DNA of 64,000 bases from an uncultured Phascolarctobacterium sp. (lineage in GTDB: Bacteria; Bacillota; Negativicutes; Acidaminococcales; Acidaminococcaceae). This document shows positions 9,089-17,544 of this stretch, piece after piece. The position numbers and the translations under genes were made by a program. The first letter of the stretch is position 1, and each line of letters begins with the position of its first letter. Under the pieces are notes generated by a model that worked only from the letters and a program-made list of their open reading frames with translations, did not search any database and was not told where the DNA came from. The stretch lies in the NCBI GenBank assembly GCA_900544795.1, contig UQWM01000002.1, positions 68,532 to 132,531 of the forward strand, written 5' to 3'.

Positions 9089-10246
9089 GTGAAAAAAATC
9101 AAGCTAATGACAGTTTTCGGCACTCGTCCGGAAGCAATCAAAATGTGTCCGTTAGTTTTGGAAATGCAGAAATATCCTGATTTTATCGAACCGATCGTAG
9201 CAGTGACCGCACAGCATCGTGAGATGCTGGACCAGGTGCTGCAACTGTTTAAAATTACGCCGGACTATGATTTGAACATCATGACAGCCGGACAAACCTT
9301 ATATGACGTTACCGGCCGGGCTTTGGCAGGATTAAAGGACGTATTGGCGGCATCGCAGCCTGATATGGTGCTGGTGCACGGCGATACTACTACGACCTTT
9401 GTCGGGGCTTTGGCGTCTTTTTATGCCCAGATCCCGGTAGGGCATGTGGAAGCAGGGCTGCGGACGGGCAACAAATTTTCGCCCTATCCCGAAGAAATGA
9501 ACCGCAAGCTGACCGGTGCCATTGCCGATGTACATTTTGCACCGACGGCTACCAGTAAAAGTAATCTATTGAAGGAAAACATCGACCCGGAGGCTATCGT
9601 TGTAACGGGCAACACCGTTATCGATGCATTGCAGACCACCGTGCAGTCTGATTATCAGTTTACCGACGCTGGCTTGCAGCAGGCGTTGTCCAGTGGGAAA
9701 CGGTTGATATTAGTCACCACCCACCGACGCGAGAACCTGGGGGAGCCAATGCGCCATGTTTACAAAGCGCTGCGGCAGGTTTTAGAGACCCACCCCGATA
9801 CCGAAGCTATTTTCCCGGTTCACAAAAACCCCAAGGTCAGAGAAATCGTTGACACCGAGTTGGGCAATCTGGACCAGGTGCATTTAATAGAACCACTTGA
9901 TTATGAACCCTTTGCCAATTTAATGGCCAAAGTAGACATCGTGCTGACAGACAGCGGCGGTATTCAGGAAGAAGCCCCGGCGCTGGGTAAACCTGTACTG
10001 GTTCTGCGCGATACTACCGAACGGCCTGAAGCTGTCGATGCCGGTACGGTAAAACTGGTAGGCACCGGCTACGAGGATGTACTGCGTGAAACAAATTTAC
10101 TTTTGGACGACGCCGGGCATTATCGAAGTATGGCCGAAGCGGCTAATCCATATGGTGATGCCAGGGCCTGTGAACGCATAATCAAGCATATTTTGCATAA
10201 AAATGGCTATTCAGTTAAAATTTTATCTGAATTCAGTCCTAATTAA
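9089..10246 (+). CDS. wecB: UDP-N-acetylglucosamine 2-epimerase (non-hydrolysing)
   Basis: A 385-residue enzyme interconverting UDP-GlcNAc and UDP-ManNAc. It has the two-domain glycosyltransferase-B-like fold: FGTRPEAIKM at the start, then HGDTTTTF, HVEAGLRTG and HRRENLGEP, and the UDP-binding DSGGIQEEAPALGKPVLVLR near residue 290. The GTG at 9089 after GGGAGACG is preferred to an in-frame TTG five codons earlier. With the preceding WecA/TagO-type gene it would supply ManNAc for a surface glycan. The homologue in Bacillus is MnaA. Confidence 0.94.
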   Translation: MKKIKLMTVFGTRPEAIKMCPLVLEMQKYPDFIEPIVAVTAQHREMLDQVLQLFKITPDYDLNIMTAGQTLYDVTGRALAGLKDVLAASQPDMVLVHGDTTTTFVGALASFYAQIPVGHVEAGLRTGNKFSPYPEEMNRKLTGAIADVHFAPTATSKSNLLKENIDPEAIVVTGNTVIDALQTTVQSDYQFTDAGLQQALSSGKRLILVTTHRRENLGEPMRHVYKALRQVLETHPDTEAIFPVHKNPKVREIVDTELGNLDQVHLIEPLDYEPFANLMAKVDIVLTDSGGIQEEAPALGKPVLVLRDTTERPEAVDAGTVKLVGTGYEDVLRETNLLLDDAGHYRSMAEAANPYGDARACERIIKHILHKNGYSVKILSEFSPN

Positions 10247-10348
10247 GATAGACATAAATTGTGAAATATTTTAAAATTATATTGTATCTATCGAGGTATC
10301 TATTGAAGTCGCCCGAAAATTTTATTTGACTTCCAAGGAGCGGCGCCC
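10247..10348. other. Leader of the ATP synthase operon with a tandem repeat
   Basis: A 102-bp AT-rich gap. At 10284-10307 a 12-bp unit occurs twice in direct tandem (GTATCTATCGAG then GTATCTATTGAA, two mismatches). The promoter of the atp operon is expected here, but I found no convincing -35/-10 pair. Confidence 0.45.
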
Positions 10349-10600
10349 ATGGATAACAGGCAGAAAAATGACAGGGAACATATCAAAATGCTCAACGCGT
10401 TGGCTACGGTCTCGTCGCTGGGCATAATGACAGTGATAGATTTTGTGCTGGCCTACTTGGGCGGCAACTGGCTGGACGATTATTTTCAGACCGGCGACCA
10501 CACCTGGCGCATGGCCTGCATTAGTCTGGCCGTCCTGACAGTTTTCCTGACCTTCTTCAGACTGGTTTATAATACTATGCTTGATAAAGACGAGGAGTAA
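10349..10600 (+). CDS. AtpZ-like ATP synthase accessory protein
   Basis: An 83-residue membrane protein with two hydrophobic helices (about residues 18-35 and 52-73), matching the AtpZ/AtpI-like family found in front of F-type ATP synthase operons; GGNWLDDYF is the typical central segment. It may help c-ring assembly or magnesium supply, as proposed for AtpI/AtpZ. Preceded by CCAAGGAGCGG. It is followed after 8 nt by a second small membrane gene, so it belongs to the operon. Confidence 0.8.
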   Translation: MDNRQKNDREHIKMLNALATVSSLGIMTVIDFVLAYLGGNWLDDYFQTGDHTWRMACISLAVLTVFLTFFRLVYNTMLDKDEE

Positions 10601-10608
10601 GCTTTGTT

Positions 10609-11013
10609 ATGATAAATTTTGATTTAACTCCTCTCATAGCTAAAAGTTCCAATAAGATCATCATGCGCCTTGCTGTCTGGGCAGCGCCTGTAGTGCTGCT
10701 TGCGTTGGGTTTAGGTTACCATGAATTTGGCATCTCGCTGTTTCGAGGTGTAGTGATGGGGCTGCTGGATACGATGATCATGTTTGCCGGTATCAAAAAG
10801 GCTTTGCCCTATGTGAAAGAGCCTGAAAAGGGTTTGGCTATTATGAAACGTTACCGTTGGTACCGTATTTTTTCGGCGTCGACGCTTGTTGTTTTGATGT
10901 TAAAGTTGAAATACCCTGCTTTTGGAGTATGTGTGGGATTTCTTCTGATACATATATTTTTAATTATTAATTTAACATTTATCGCGTACCGACTGGATAA
11001 GGAGGAGACGTGA
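10609..11013 (+). CDS. atpI: ATP synthase protein I (AtpI family)
   Basis: A 134-residue protein with four hydrophobic helices, in the place and size range of ATP synthase subunit I, which assists c-ring assembly and is not part of the finished enzyme. Sequence conservation in this family is low, so position between atpZ and atpB carries much of the weight. Confidence 0.78.
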   Translation: MINFDLTPLIAKSSNKIIMRLAVWAAPVVLLALGLGYHEFGISLFRGVVMGLLDTMIMFAGIKKALPYVKEPEKGLAIMKRYRWYRIFSASTLVVLMLKLKYPAFGVCVGFLLIHIFLIINLTFIAYRLDKEET

Positions 11014-11031
11014 AGAAAGGAGTGTGAAAGA

Positions 11032-11748
11032 ATGGTAACTGAAGCTGCTGCTATGGCACAGGAAAGTGGAAATGCCAACGAGATCATCCATTATTTTGGT
11101 CAGGAATGGGCGCCCGGTGTCTTTATTCATATGCAGACCATGTATATGACATGGATCACCATGGCGATCGTTTTTCTTTTGTTCTTCGTGGCGTCCAGAA
11201 ATCCTAAATTGGTTCCAAGCGGATTGCAGAATGTTATGGAATGGTTCATTGAATTTTTAACAGGTTTGATGGAAGGAACTCTGGGGATGAAAGGCAGCAA
11301 ATATATGGCGCCTTTTATGATTACCCTTTTCATGTTTATTTTTGTAGGCAATGAAATCGGTATGCTTCCGCAAGTTGGCGTACACTGGACTTCTCCTACC
11401 AATGATATCAATACTACCTTTGCTTTGTCTTTGACTGTTGCTTTAGGTGTGTATGTAGTTGGCGTTTGCCAGCATGGTATGGGGCATTTCAGACATTTTA
11501 TCAGTCCTTCCCCAGCATTTTTGCCTTTGCATTTGCTGGAAGAGATCACCAAACCACTTACTATGGCCCTTCGTCTATTTGGTAATATACTGGCAGGCGA
11601 AATCTTGCTGATCGTGCTTTATCAATTATCTCCGTGGATCATCCCGGAATTTTGGGTAATGTTCAGTTTGTTTATTGGCTTCTTGCAGGCCTTTATCTTC
11701 ACCATGTTGGCATTGACCAGTTATGCCATCGTTTTTGCTCATCACTAG
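11032..11748 (+). CDS. atpB: ATP synthase F0 subunit a
   Basis: A 238-residue membrane subunit forming the two ion half-channels beside the c-ring. The essential arginine lies in the helix KPLTMALRLFGNILAG. Five to six hydrophobic helices are visible. Start ATG at 11032 follows GAAAGGAGTG; an in-frame ATG a few codons later is also possible. It lies 59 bp before atpE. Confidence 0.95.
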   Translation: MVTEAAAMAQESGNANEIIHYFGQEWAPGVFIHMQTMYMTWITMAIVFLLFFVASRNPKLVPSGLQNVMEWFIEFLTGLMEGTLGMKGSKYMAPFMITLFMFIFVGNEIGMLPQVGVHWTSPTNDINTTFALSLTVALGVYVVGVCQHGMGHFRHFISPSPAFLPLHLLEEITKPLTMALRLFGNILAGEILLIVLYQLSPWIIPEFWVMFSLFIGFLQAFIFTMLALTSYAIVFAHH

Positions 11749-11807
11749 TAATAACAAAGAAATGCCAAATTTAAATTAAAATGTTTATATTCGAAAGGAT
11801 GAATGAA

Positions 11808-12062
11808 ATGACTGAAAACGCTATAATCATCTTTGCTTCCATGTTTGCCGTAGCATTTATCTGCTTCGGTGCTGCACTTGGTGCTGCACTCGGTAACGGT
11901 AACCTCTGCGGTAAATCTATTGAATCCATGGCTCGTCAACCGGAAGAATCCGGTAAGCTCTTCACCAACATGCTGGTATCCGTAGGTCTGGTTGAATCCA
12001 TGCCTATCCTCTGCTACGTTATCGCAGTAGTACTTGTATTCGCTAACCCCTTCATTAAATAA
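11808..12062 (+). CDS. atpE: ATP synthase F0 subunit c
   Basis: An 84-residue hairpin of two membrane helices forming the rotor ring. The polar loop carries ARQPE (42-46) and the ion-binding carboxylate is E63, followed by S64. In well-studied sodium enzymes the corresponding sites are Gln32, Glu65, Ser66 and Tyr70; here the Gln position is Asn30 and the Tyr position is Leu68, so the sodium signature is only partial. I chose ATG 11808, which follows GAAAGGATG at good distance; ATGs at 11781 and 11799 fit the binding site less well. Confidence 0.95.
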   Translation: MTENAIIIFASMFAVAFICFGAALGAALGNGNLCGKSIESMARQPEESGKLFTNMLVSVGLVESMPILCYVIAVVLVFANPFIK

Positions 12063-12096
12063 TTTCGCATCAAGAAAACAAAGGAGAGTGCTATAA

Positions 12097-12579
12097 TTGG
12101 TTAATATCAACGCGACACTTATTGCGCAGATCCTGAACTTTTTGTTCCTCGTTTTCATTCTTGCGAAATTTGCTTACAAACCATTGTTGAAAATGATGGA
12201 AGACCGCAAGAATAAAATTGCCGGTGACCTGGAAAACGCTGAAAAAGCTAAAGCAGATGCTGAAGGCATCAAAGCCGAATATGCTGCTAAATTGGCTGCT
12301 GCCCGCCAGGAAGCACAAGAAATCGTTGAAAACGCACGCAAAACCGCTCAATTAGCTCATGACAAAATCATGACTGAAACCAAAGCTGAACAAGAACAGG
12401 CTATCGCTTCTGCTAAAGACGCTATCGCCCGTGAAAAACAACAGGCTTTGGGCGAGATCCGTGGTCAGGTTATCAACCTCAGCTTGATTGCTGCCAGCAA
12501 GATCGTTGAACAAAAATTAGGTTCTGAAGAAGACAAAAAATTAGCAGGCGATATTGTTGATGCTGTGTTGAAACAATAA
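12097..12579 (+). CDS. atpF: ATP synthase F0 subunit b
   Basis: A 160-residue stator subunit: one N-terminal membrane helix (about residues 7-26) followed by a long charged, alanine-rich coiled coil that dimerises and contacts F1. Starts at a TTG eight bases after AAAGGAGAG. Its C-terminus looks like that of a normal b subunit, so it is not a b-delta fusion of the mycobacterial kind. The delta gene that usually follows is absent; 96 bp separate it from the atpA start. Confidence 0.95.
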   Translation: MVNINATLIAQILNFLFLVFILAKFAYKPLLKMMEDRKNKIAGDLENAEKAKADAEGIKAEYAAKLAAARQEAQEIVENARKTAQLAHDKIMTETKAEQEQAIASAKDAIAREKQQALGEIRGQVINLSLIAASKIVEQKLGSEEDKKLAGDIVDAVLKQ

Positions 12580-12675
12580 TTTGCTTGTTTCCTAATAGGC
12601 CGGACGAAATTTGAGCTGCCACAAGCGAACGGCAGCGAGGACTAGAGCCGGTATACGGAGGTGATTGGTACAATT

Positions 12676-14508
12676 ATGAAGAGTGAAGAAAATATTGCTT
12701 TAATTAAGCAAGAATTGTCCGACTTCAAAATTGATCTTGGTTCTGTTAAAGAACTTTTAGATGTAAAAGTTACTACAGCAAAAAAATTGACTGTAGACGA
12801 GTATCAATCCATTTCTGCAATTCTTACCGAGAAGTTGGGACGCGATATTTTCCTGAATAAAAATATTGATCCTGCTATCCTCGGTGGCATTATCGTTCAA
12901 GTGGGCGATAAAGTATATGACGCTTCCGCGCTTCGCAAACTGAAGAAAATGGAAGTTGCTTTGAATGGCATCGACATTCATGAATATGCTTTAGAAAAAC
13001 CCGAAGAACTGACTGATGCTCTCAGCCAAAAGCTGGAGAATTACAATGTGGATGTTGACTTGGAAGAAGTCGGTATTGTTGAAAAAATCGGTGACGGCAT
13101 CGCTACCGTTATCGGTATGAGAAATGCTATGGCTGGCGAGTTGGTTGAACTGCCCCACGGCGTTTCCGGCATGGTTCTTAACCTGAACCCCGATTCCGTC
13201 GGTATTGTTTTAATGGGTGGCGAAACCCTCATTAAAGAAGGCGACCTGGTTCGCCGTACTGGCAACATTATGGACGTTCCCGTAGGCGAAGCGCTGCTGG
13301 GCCGCGTTGTCAGCGCTATCGGCGCTCCCATCGACGGCAAAGGCGAGATCGCTTACGCTGAAAAACGCCCGGTAGAAGCTGGCGCTCATGGTATCGCAGA
13401 CCGCGAATCCGTTGACACCCCGCTGCAAACCGGCATCAAATGTATCGATGCTCTCGTTCCTATCGGACGTGGCCAACGCGAACTGATTATCGGTGACCGC
13501 GGCACCGGCAAAACTGCCGTTGCTATTGATACCATCATTAACCAAAAAGGCCTCGGCGTTATCTGCATTTATGTAGCTATCGGCCAAAAGGCTTCTAACG
13601 TAGCCCGTATCGTTCGTACCTTAGAGCAACACGGCGCTATGGAATACACCATTATCGTTGCAGCTACTGCTGCTGATTCTGCTCCGCTGCAATACCTGGC
13701 TCCTTATGCCGGTGTTACCATGGCAGAATACTTTATGGACCAAGGCAAAGACGTGCTCTGCGTATACGACGATCTGTCCAAACACGCTGTTGCATACCGC
13801 GCCATGTCCCTGCTGCTCCGCCGTCCTCCCGGACGCGAAGCATATCCTGGAGACGTATTCTACTTGCATTCCCGCTTGCTGGAACGCGCTGCTAAACTGA
13901 ACAAAGAACTCGGCAACGGCTCTATCACCGCTCTGCCGATCATCGAGACCCTGGCAGGCGACGTTGGCGGCTTCATCCCGACTAACGTAATCTCCATCAC
14001 CGACGGTCAGATATTCCTGGAATCTGAATTGTTCTATTCCGGTATCCGTCCGGCAATCAACTCTGGTTTGTCTGTATCCCGTGTAGGCGGCGCGGCTCAA
14101 ATCAAAGCGATGAAATCAGTTGCTGGTACCCTGCGCTTGGACTTGGCACAATATCGTGAATTGGCTGCATTTGCGCAGTTCGCTTCCGATCTTGATAAAG
14201 CTACCAAAGCACAGCTGGATCGTGGCCAACGCCTGACCGAAGTTTTGAAACAAGGTCAATACGTACCGCTGCCGGTAGAGAAACAAGTTATGGCTATCTA
14301 CCTTGGTACCAAAGGCTATTTGGACGATGTTGCAGTAAAAGACATCACCCGTCTGGAAAGCGAATTCCTTGACTTCATGGATGCTAACCATCCTGAAATC
14401 GGCAATTCCATCCGCACTGAAAAGAAAATCACCGACGAAAATGAAGTGGCTTTAAAAGCTGCTATCGTTGAGTTCAAGGACACCTTCGTTGCCAGTGAAG
14501 GTAGGTGA
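12676..14508 (+). CDS. atpA: ATP synthase F1 alpha subunit with N-terminal delta-type domain
   Basis: A 610-residue protein, about 100 longer than usual alpha subunits. From about residue 105 it is a complete alpha subunit: N-terminal helix PEELTDALSQKLENY (109-123), beta-barrel, P-loop GDRGTGKT at 273-280 (E. coli 169-176) and C-terminal helical domain. Residues about 31-95 instead match the C-terminal domain of the delta (OSCP) subunit: the motif pattern NxxIDPAILGGIIVQVGDKVYDAS (61-84) is diagnostic. No separate atpH exists between atpF and atpA. The ATG 12676 follows GGAGGTG with 12 nt spacing. An internal ATG at 12949 (M92) could give an unfused alpha of normal size, but only a weak GAAGA precedes it. 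Confidence 0.95.
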   Translation: MKSEENIALIKQELSDFKIDLGSVKELLDVKVTTAKKLTVDEYQSISAILTEKLGRDIFLNKNIDPAILGGIIVQVGDKVYDASALRKLKKMEVALNGIDIHEYALEKPEELTDALSQKLENYNVDVDLEEVGIVEKIGDGIATVIGMRNAMAGELVELPHGVSGMVLNLNPDSVGIVLMGGETLIKEGDLVRRTGNIMDVPVGEALLGRVVSAIGAPIDGKGEIAYAEKRPVEAGAHGIADRESVDTPLQTGIKCIDALVPIGRGQRELIIGDRGTGKTAVAIDTIINQKGLGVICIYVAIGQKASNVARIVRTLEQHGAMEYTIIVAATAADSAPLQYLAPYAGVTMAEYFMDQGKDVLCVYDDLSKHAVAYRAMSLLLRRPPGREAYPGDVFYLHSRLLERAAKLNKELGNGSITALPIIETLAGDVGGFIPTNVISITDGQIFLESELFYSGIRPAINSGLSVSRVGGAAQIKAMKSVAGTLRLDLAQYRELAAFAQFASDLDKATKAQLDRGQRLTEVLKQGQYVPLPVEKQVMAIYLGTKGYLDDVAVKDITRLESEFLDFMDANHPEIGNSIRTEKKITDENEVALKAAIVEFKDTFVASEGR

Positions 14509-14515
14509 TTGACTG

Positions 14516-15397
14516 ATGGCTACTGCACGCGAGATTCATCGCCACATGAAAGGCATCAAAAACATCGGTCAGATCACTAAAGCTATGAAAATGGTTGCTG
14601 CAGCCCGCTTGCGTAAAGCGCAGGAAAAAGCTGCTTCCAGCCGTCCTTATGCTTTAAAGATCAAAGATGTTTTGGCTAATATTGTTTGCGATAAAGGCAT
14701 GCTGGCAGGATTAGACGCTAAAAAGCACCCGCTGCTGCAAAAGCGCGAAGTGAAAAAAGTTGGCTATCTGGTCATATGCTCTGATAAAGGTCTTGCCGGT
14801 GCTTACAGTACCAATGCTTTGAAAAAAGCGGTAGCTGAGATCTCCGAAATTGAGGGTGACGTAGTTATCATTACCAGCGGCCGTAGGGCAAAAGATTTCT
14901 TTACCCGCCGCGGTTACAATGTTATCGAATCTCATTTCGGTTTTTCCGACAAGCCCAGCTACAGCGATGCTGTAACTATCGCTACCGATGCGGCTAAACG
15001 CTTCGGTGGTATGCAGTTTGATGAATTGCATATCGTTTTCACACTGTTTAAATCTGCTCTGTCGCAAATCCCGACAAGCGATATCATTCTTCCGGTTGAA
15101 CCACCGGAACAGGAAGCCGGTGCTGATAAAAAGAGCGTTGAGTATCTCTTCGTTCCCGAAGCAGAAGAAATTCTGAAAGTTTTGGCACCGCGTTATCTGG
15201 AAACAGTTATCTACGCCGCTCTGGTACAATCTGCTGCCAGCGAATTAGGCGCTCGTATGACTGCAATGTCTTCCGCTACCGACAACGCCGGCAAGCTGGT
15301 CAAGAATCTGGAGCTGTCTTATAACAAGGCCCGCCAGGCGCTTATTACCCGCGAGCTCAGCGAAATCTGCGGCGGTGCTGAAGCATTGAAACAATAA
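14516..15397 (+). CDS. atpG: ATP synthase F1 gamma subunit
   Basis: A 293-residue central-stalk subunit. The long N-terminal helix (KGIKNIGQITKAMKMVAAARLRK pattern, residues 12-35) and the C-terminal helix (SSATDNAGKLVKNLELSYNKARQ pattern) that together form the rotating coiled coil are intact, with the Rossmann-like domain between. Starts 7 nt after atpA. Confidence 0.96.
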   Translation: MATAREIHRHMKGIKNIGQITKAMKMVAAARLRKAQEKAASSRPYALKIKDVLANIVCDKGMLAGLDAKKHPLLQKREVKKVGYLVICSDKGLAGAYSTNALKKAVAEISEIEGDVVIITSGRRAKDFFTRRGYNVIESHFGFSDKPSYSDAVTIATDAAKRFGGMQFDELHIVFTLFKSALSQIPTSDIILPVEPPEQEAGADKKSVEYLFVPEAEEILKVLAPRYLETVIYAALVQSAASELGARMTAMSSATDNAGKLVKNLELSYNKARQALITRELSEICGGAEALKQ

Positions 15398-15423
15398 TAA
15401 GAATTCGTAGGGAGGCTAAAACC

Positions 15424-16839
15424 TTGAATACTGGTAGAATAGTACAAGTTGTTGGCCCTGTTGTTGACATTGAATTCCCTCCGAAAAGTATGCCTTCTAT
15501 CCTGAACGCTATCAAAATCGACGGTACGACTGACGAAGGTAAAGTGAAAATCCACCTTACCTGCGAAGTTATGCAGCATATCGGCTACAATGTAGTCCGC
15601 GCTGTAGCAATGAGCTCTACCGACGGTCTTGTTCGCGGCATGGAAGCTGTTGATACCGGTGCACCGATCAGTGTTCCGGTTGGCCCAGGTACTCTGGGAC
15701 GCATCTTTAACGTGTTGGGTGAAACTGTTGACCACGACGATACGAAAGTCGACGCAGCCGATTACTGGCCTATCCATAGACCGGCTCCGACCTTCGATCA
15801 ACAGGCTACAACAACTAAAATTTTAGAAACCGGCATCAAAGTCGTTGACTTGATCGCTCCGTACGCTCTTGGCGGTAAGATCGGTCTGTTCGGCGGCGCA
15901 GGTGTTGGTAAAACAGTTATTATTATGGAGCTTATCCATAATATCGCTACCGCGCATGGTGGCTATTCCGTATTCGCAGGTGTTGGCGAGCGTACTCGTG
16001 AAGGCAACGACTTGTGGTGCGAAATGAAAGAATCCGGCGTTATCGATAAGACCGCACTTGTTTACGGTCAGATGAACGAGCCGCCTGGAGCACGTATGCG
16101 CGTAGGCTTGACTGGCTTGACCATGGCTGAATATTTCCGTGATGTTGGCGGCCAGGACGTACTGCTGTTCGTCGACAACATCTTCCGTTTCATCCAGGCT
16201 GGTTCCGAAGTATCCGCATTGCTCGGCCGTATGCCTTCCGCAGTAGGTTACCAACCTACTTTGGCTAATGACATCGGTGCGCTGCAAGAACGTATCACTT
16301 CCACTAAAACCGGTTCCATCACATCCGTACAGGCCGTATACGTGCCGGCGGATGACTTGACTGACCCTGCTCCTGCGGGCACCTTTGCTCACTTGGACGC
16401 TACTACGGTACTTTCCCGTCAAATCGCAGAGCTTGGTATTTATCCGGCAGTTGATCCGCTCGACTCCACCAGCCGTATCCTTGATCCGCTGGTTATCGGC
16501 GAAGAGCATTATAACGTAGCTCGTGGCGTTCAAGCTATCCTGCAACGTTATAAAGAATTGCAAGATATCATTGCGATTCTTGGTATGGAAGAATTGAGCG
16601 AGGAAGACAAAGTAACTGTTGCCCGCGCTCGTAAAATCCAAAAATTCCTCAGCCAAGCATTCTTTGTAGCTGAACAATTTACCGGCACTCCCGGTCAATA
16701 CGTTCCGCTTAAAGAAACTATACGCGGCTTCAAAGAAATACTGGAAGGCAAGCACGATGATTTGCCGGAAGGTGCTTTCTATATGGTTGGTACCATTGAT
16801 GACGCCGTTGCTAAAGCTGAAACATTGAAGGCTGAATAA
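15424..16839 (+). CDS. atpD: ATP synthase F1 beta subunit
   Basis: A 471-residue catalytic subunit. P-loop GGAGVGKTV near residue 158, catalytic region GERTREGNDL, and the DELSEED-equivalent stretch reads MEELSEEDKV, as usual. TTG start at 15424 after GGGAGGCT. Length and motifs are normal, in contrast with the enlarged alpha subunit. Its last base overlaps the start of atpC. Confidence 0.97.
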   Translation: MNTGRIVQVVGPVVDIEFPPKSMPSILNAIKIDGTTDEGKVKIHLTCEVMQHIGYNVVRAVAMSSTDGLVRGMEAVDTGAPISVPVGPGTLGRIFNVLGETVDHDDTKVDAADYWPIHRPAPTFDQQATTTKILETGIKVVDLIAPYALGGKIGLFGGAGVGKTVIIMELIHNIATAHGGYSVFAGVGERTREGNDLWCEMKESGVIDKTALVYGQMNEPPGARMRVGLTGLTMAEYFRDVGGQDVLLFVDNIFRFIQAGSEVSALLGRMPSAVGYQPTLANDIGALQERITSTKTGSITSVQAVYVPADDLTDPAPAGTFAHLDATTVLSRQIAELGIYPAVDPLDSTSRILDPLVIGEEHYNVARGVQAILQRYKELQDIIAILGMEELSEEDKVTVARARKIQKFLSQAFFVAEQFTGTPGQYVPLKETIRGFKEILEGKHDDLPEGAFYMVGTIDDAVAKAETLKAE

Positions 16840-17255
16840 TGGCTAATTGTATGCAATTGGAAATTGTCACACCGGATAAAATGCTTTTTAGCTCCGAGGA
16901 TGTTGTATACTTGGGTATTCGTACCACCGACGGTGGCATCGGCATTGAAGCGAACCACGTTCCTGTCATTGCCAGCCTCGAGATCGCTCCGCTGAAATAC
17001 CGTTTAGCTGACGGTACGGAAGGCTTTGTGGCAGTCTGCGGCGGTTTTATGGAAGTAAACGATAATAAATGCACTGTTTTGGCAACTATTGCCGAGCTGG
17101 CTGTCGACATCGACAAAGCTCGTGCCGAAGAAGCTAAAATGCGTGCTGAAGAGCGTTTAGACAATAAAACCGAGAACCTGGACGTCCATCGTGCTCAGCA
17201 AGCGCTGAGAAGGGCACTCACCCGTCTGTCTGCATCCAGCAAAATCGGTCGCTGA
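16839..17255 (+). CDS. atpC: ATP synthase F1 epsilon subunit
   Basis: A 138-residue subunit with the N-terminal beta-sandwich (EIVTPDKMLFSSEDVVYL at the start, GGIGIEANHVP loop) and the C-terminal helix pair that can inhibit ATP hydrolysis (ARAEEAKMRAEERL region). Overlaps atpD by one base and is followed at once by a strong terminator, marking the operon end. Confidence 0.96.
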   Translation: MANCMQLEIVTPDKMLFSSEDVVYLGIRTTDGGIGIEANHVPVIASLEIAPLKYRLADGTEGFVAVCGGFMEVNDNKCTVLATIAELAVDIDKARAEEAKMRAEERLDNKTENLDVHRAQQALRRALTRLSASSKIGR

Positions 17256-17280
17256 TCGAAGCCAAGACAATTACGATTTA

Positions 17281-17311
17281 AAACCCACTGCTTAGGCAGT
17301 GGGTTTTTTTT
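17281..17311 (+). terminator. Terminator of the ATP synthase operon
   Basis: Perfect 11-bp stem AAACCCACTGC / GCAGTGGGTTT around a TTAG loop, running into a T tract to 17311. A textbook intrinsic terminator 26 bp after the atpC stop. Confidence 0.92.
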
Positions 17312-17457
17312 GAATTTTGTGTTTGAATTTAGTTTTTTCTTTGTTCTATCAGGCTTTTTTTAGAAAAAAGCTTGGCAAGGATAACGAAACCCAAATCAAA
17401 ATACCGACAGAAATAAAAAAACAAAAATTCAAAGTAAAACAAAAACTTTTCACAGGC

Positions 17458-17489
17458 AAAAAGCAACCCTTAACCAAGGATTGCTTTTT
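17458..17489. terminator. Second hairpin, possibly bidirectional terminator
   Basis: AAAAAGCAA (17458-17466) pairs with TTGCTTTTT (17481-17489), with a further inner pairing of CTT and AAG. T tract on either strand. It may stop read-through from the atp operon. The stretch 17312-17457 between the hairpins is AT-rich and holds nothing I recognise. Confidence 0.55.
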
Positions 17490-17491
17490 AC

Positions 17492-17520
17492 TTGCGAAAA
17501 ATTTTATTGTATAGTATTCT
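17492..17520 (+). promoter_or_regulatory. Probable promoter of the small unknown gene
   Basis: TTGCGA (17492-17497) and TATTCT (17515-17520) lie 17 bp apart, 25 bp before the small gene. The -10 box is imperfect. Confidence 0.4.
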
Positions 17521-17544
17521 TGTATGTAGAGGAAGGTGATTTTT

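Noticed and set aside
12580..12660. Possible remnant of the missing delta N-terminal domain between atpF and the atpA start
   Set aside because: Only about 80 bp with no delta-like frame; it holds a small hairpin (CTGCC / GGCAG, about 12615-12634) and nothing else seen.
15823..16755. Long open frame (310 codons) on the minus strand opposite atpD
   Set aside because: Shadow of a highly conserved gene, no family features and no binding site.
17317..17514. 65-codon frame in the gap after the atp operon
   Set aside because: Lies across hairpins, is poly-Lys/Phe low complexity, and has no binding site.
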